A stretch of DNA of 64,000 nucleotides, from positions 140,425,170 through 140,489,169 of the forward strand of contig NC_066580.1 in NCBI RefSeq assembly GCF_024323335.1. Reading direction: 5' to 3'. The notes beneath the pieces were generated by a model. That model worked only from the letters and a program-made list of their open reading frames with translations, ran no database searches and was not told the DNA's origin. Within the stretch, counting starts at the first letter, position 1. Every line of letters starts with the position of its first letter. The translations under genes were made by a program, and so were the position numbers. The DNA is from Lathyrus oleraceus (taxonomy: Eukaryota > Streptophyta > Magnoliopsida > Fabales > Fabaceae). Below are positions 62,001 to 64,000 of this stretch, piece after piece.

Positions 62001-63040
62001 ATGCTATCATCTGCAAATTTCACCTTGTTCTTCATGGATTGATTGATCTTTATAAACCATTTCTTCCTTCCAGTCATGTGAGTTGAGAACCTTGAGTCAA
62101 CGTACCATTAATCACTTCATTCAACATCTTCTATGATGGTTTAAGCATATTTTTTTCACCTGGTAATCGAATACACTATTTCTATATTTGACTACAAGAT
62201 GTTTGTACTCAACTACAACTTCCTTCAGCAACAGTCACCATCAACATGGTGTTCCCGTCATCATTTTCTTGCCTAGAAAGCTTTTCTTTATCTTCTTGTG
62301 GATCTTTCTTTTTGTCATAGCATTTATCAGCAAAGTGCCAAAACTTTTGACAATTGTAGCATTGGACATTGCTCTTGTCAAATATATTTTTTCCACCTTT
62401 TCCTCTATAGTTTCCACCACCTCTATAGTCATTATTAGACCCACCACGATTTTTACTACTACTTTAACCTTTTTGAGATGTTGCTTTGCCAGGATTTTGA
62501 GAATCTCTACCATCATTGTTGTGATAATTTCCTCTGCTTCTATTCCCAAACCACTTTTCCTTTCCTCTATTGTTTTTTTGAATTGTAATTGCAATACAAC
62601 CATTATTTTTTTCATCCATTATTTTTTCATGTGCTTCAAGAGAGCTCTACAATTCTTATTTACTTATCTTTGAGAGATATTTGGACTCTTCAATTGCCAC
62701 AAACCATGTTATAAAATCTTGATGTTAAATATTTCAAGATTTTCCCAACCGCATTTTGCTTACTGATTGATTCTCCATATGTTTTGATCTGATTCATCAA
62801 TCTTGTGATTCTTGTTACATATTCACTAATGATTTTTTCTCCTCCATCTAAATCAATTCCAATTGCCTTTTGTGAGTTTGTAACCTCACCATCTCTGTCG
62901 TCTCTGCTCATGCATATATTTTTTAGATAATTTCCCATTCTTGTTTTTAAAGATTCATAATCTCCAACCTTCTCGAAATTATCTGCATCAATACATTGGT
63001 ACACTGGTTACACAACTTTGTAATCCTTCATCTTCTCTTC
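59053..63040 (-). pseudogene. Old copia pseudogene B, gag to RNase H
   Basis: A nearly full-length but heavily mutated minus-strand copia element with the same domain wording as pseudogene A. Gag is at 62690-63004 (ITRLMNQIKTYGESISKQNA). The CCHC knuckle is near 62340-62370 (CYNCQKFWHF.., last positions altered). Protease-side and GAG-pre-integrase are at 61580-62077 (MTGRKKWFIKINQSMKNKVK, IWHYRLGHLNFRYL). Integrase C-terminal is at 60837-61037 (SKVFGSISYGHVPDQIRIKL). The linker and RT lie at 59716-60836 and the RNase H at 59053-59715 (GYTDSNWYGDKEDRK, an in-frame stop at 59482-59484, CETEYIAASLCAFQVAWLMS, GRSKHINMRFHYLNEK). Stops and shifts throughout. No primer-binding site is recognisable on the right. 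Confidence 0.85.
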
Positions 63041-63156
63041 CATATGCACAACTTTTTGTGCAACAGTTACATCACTTTTAATTGGTGTTACACCATTCTT
63101 GATAACTTCAAGAACATATTAATAATCAAACACCACCTTCATCCGCTTGCACCACT

Positions 63157-64000
63157 CACTACTACGTAAAAGCCCTTTTACCACGGTTGGAAAAGAGATA
63201 CCATTATGGTTGACCAACTGTGGTAAGGTAGGGGGTGGTAGTAAGTATGATGATTTCTACCACGGGCATGTGACCGTAATAATAAACTAGGTGGTACACT
63301 ACATATCATAAAAATTATCTTAAACAACCCTGGTGAAATATATAAAGGTCATGAGTTTGATTACCAACCATATCATGGTATATAATAATTGGCGTTCTAC
63401 CTATCACTACACTCGTCTTAATCAACCATGGTGAAATACTTTATTTTTTTAAATAGTTTTTTTAAAGTAGTCCATATATGCCCTTTTTTAGTATCTATAT
63501 TTTGTAGGCTATATTTTACCACAACAGAACCAGAAAATACACATATCTTTGTAACAAAAATATGGCTATTATATATTTACATCAAACCCAAAAATATAGA
63601 AAACATATAATTACAAAATATGATATACCAAAATGTAACCAACCTAAATATTATTTACATAAAACATAAAAATATAGCAAACTTATATTACAAACTCATG
63701 TGTGATCAACCTTGTCTATAAAACAGAATGAACCAAAACGCCCAATGTGTATGAACGTCTTTAAAGTCTTCTTGTGAGAATGATATATTGTCGTTAAACA
63801 TATATATAAAATAGTGAAGCAAACTGAAGATCACATGATTTGAAATGATATCAAACTTAAACATTAAAATGTTATTGTAAATATATATACCTGATCCCAA
63901 GAATCAACAATACCAACAGAGACAATGTTTAATATGTGTTTCATGACAAAAAAATCACACTCGTATCCGCTTTTCTATTTTCTCGTCTACAAATCTAAAT
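63157..64000 (+). mobile_element. Possible end of a CACTA transposon
   Basis: CACTACTACGTAAAAGCCC at 63157 opens with the CACTA tip. It is followed by subterminal ACCACGG/CCGTGGT-like motifs in both orientations: TTTACCACGGTTGG, CAACTGTGGTAAGG, TTCTACCACGGGCATG, CAACCATGGTGAAA. These continue to about 63435, as in plant CACTA subterminal zones. The other end, a 3 bp duplication and any transposase lie outside or are absent, so the length is unknown; the AT-rich remainder to 64000 holds no gene I can support. Confidence 0.45.

Noticed and set aside
62188..62673. 161-codon plus-strand open frame, hydrophobic
   Set aside because: It lies antisense to the gag/protease part of copia pseudogene B; its composition reflects the Lys-rich coding strand.

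Overview
This 64 kb window is plant nuclear DNA, very probably from a legume with a large, repeat-rich genome (Fabeae such as pea, vetch or lentil, or a close relative). That is an inference from Ogre-type Ty3 LTRs (one is 5.5 kb long), SIRE-type Ty1/copia LTRs, plant mobile domain (PMD) remnants and Stowaway/hAT elements. There is no bacterial operon, CRISPR array, tRNA or rRNA gene. I recognise one host gene: a six-coding-exon gene for the SSU-processome PIN protein UTP23 at 27166-29969 (+). Almost everything else is transposable elements (TEs), many nested inside each other.

Layout. 1-4740: AT-rich DNA with a 35 bp minisatellite, an eroded hAT copy (993-1875), and an old Ty3/gypsy gag remnant split by a SIRE solo LTR (2946-4040; target-site duplication (TSD) AGATG). 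4745-22519: a hAT transposon with perfect 8 bp TSDs (GTTGGATA). Its transposase gene is broken by an Ogre-type solo LTR (7778-9563; TSD CCCAC) and by a young SIRE-like copia element (10878-20224; TSD GGTGA). That copia element is itself hit by a 947 bp non-autonomous hAT (16069-17015; TSD GTCTTCTC). 22696-22968: Stowaway MITE. 23555-26735: decayed PMD element bracketed by palindromic repeats. 26885-29969: UTP23. 30360-33294: second PMD/Mutator-like remnant and a copia fragment. 33295-37860: AT-rich DNA, two long (TA)n tracts and a LINE 3' end.

37861-56500: an old copia pseudogene on the minus strand, split by a 13.4 kb copia nest (39064-52462; TSD CATTT) and by a copia LTR (54112-55448; TSD ATCTT). 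The nest carries a 5468 bp Ogre-type solo LTR (46231-51698; TSD AGCGG) inside its 5' LTR. 56500-64000: an LTR-like stretch, a second old copia pseudogene of similar type (59053-63040), and what looks like one end of a CACTA element (from 63157).

At five insertion sites (7778, 10878, 16069, 39064, 54112) removing the insert plus one TSD copy brings the interrupted coding sequence back into register, which independently supports the boundaries. I found no intact autonomous element and no clear new multi-gene system. The most unusual signals are arrays of short palindromes in retrotransposon control regions, notably seven copies of the 14 bp palindrome GTTAACCGGTTAAC, mostly in pairs exactly 21 bp apart, in the leader of the 39-52 kb copia element.
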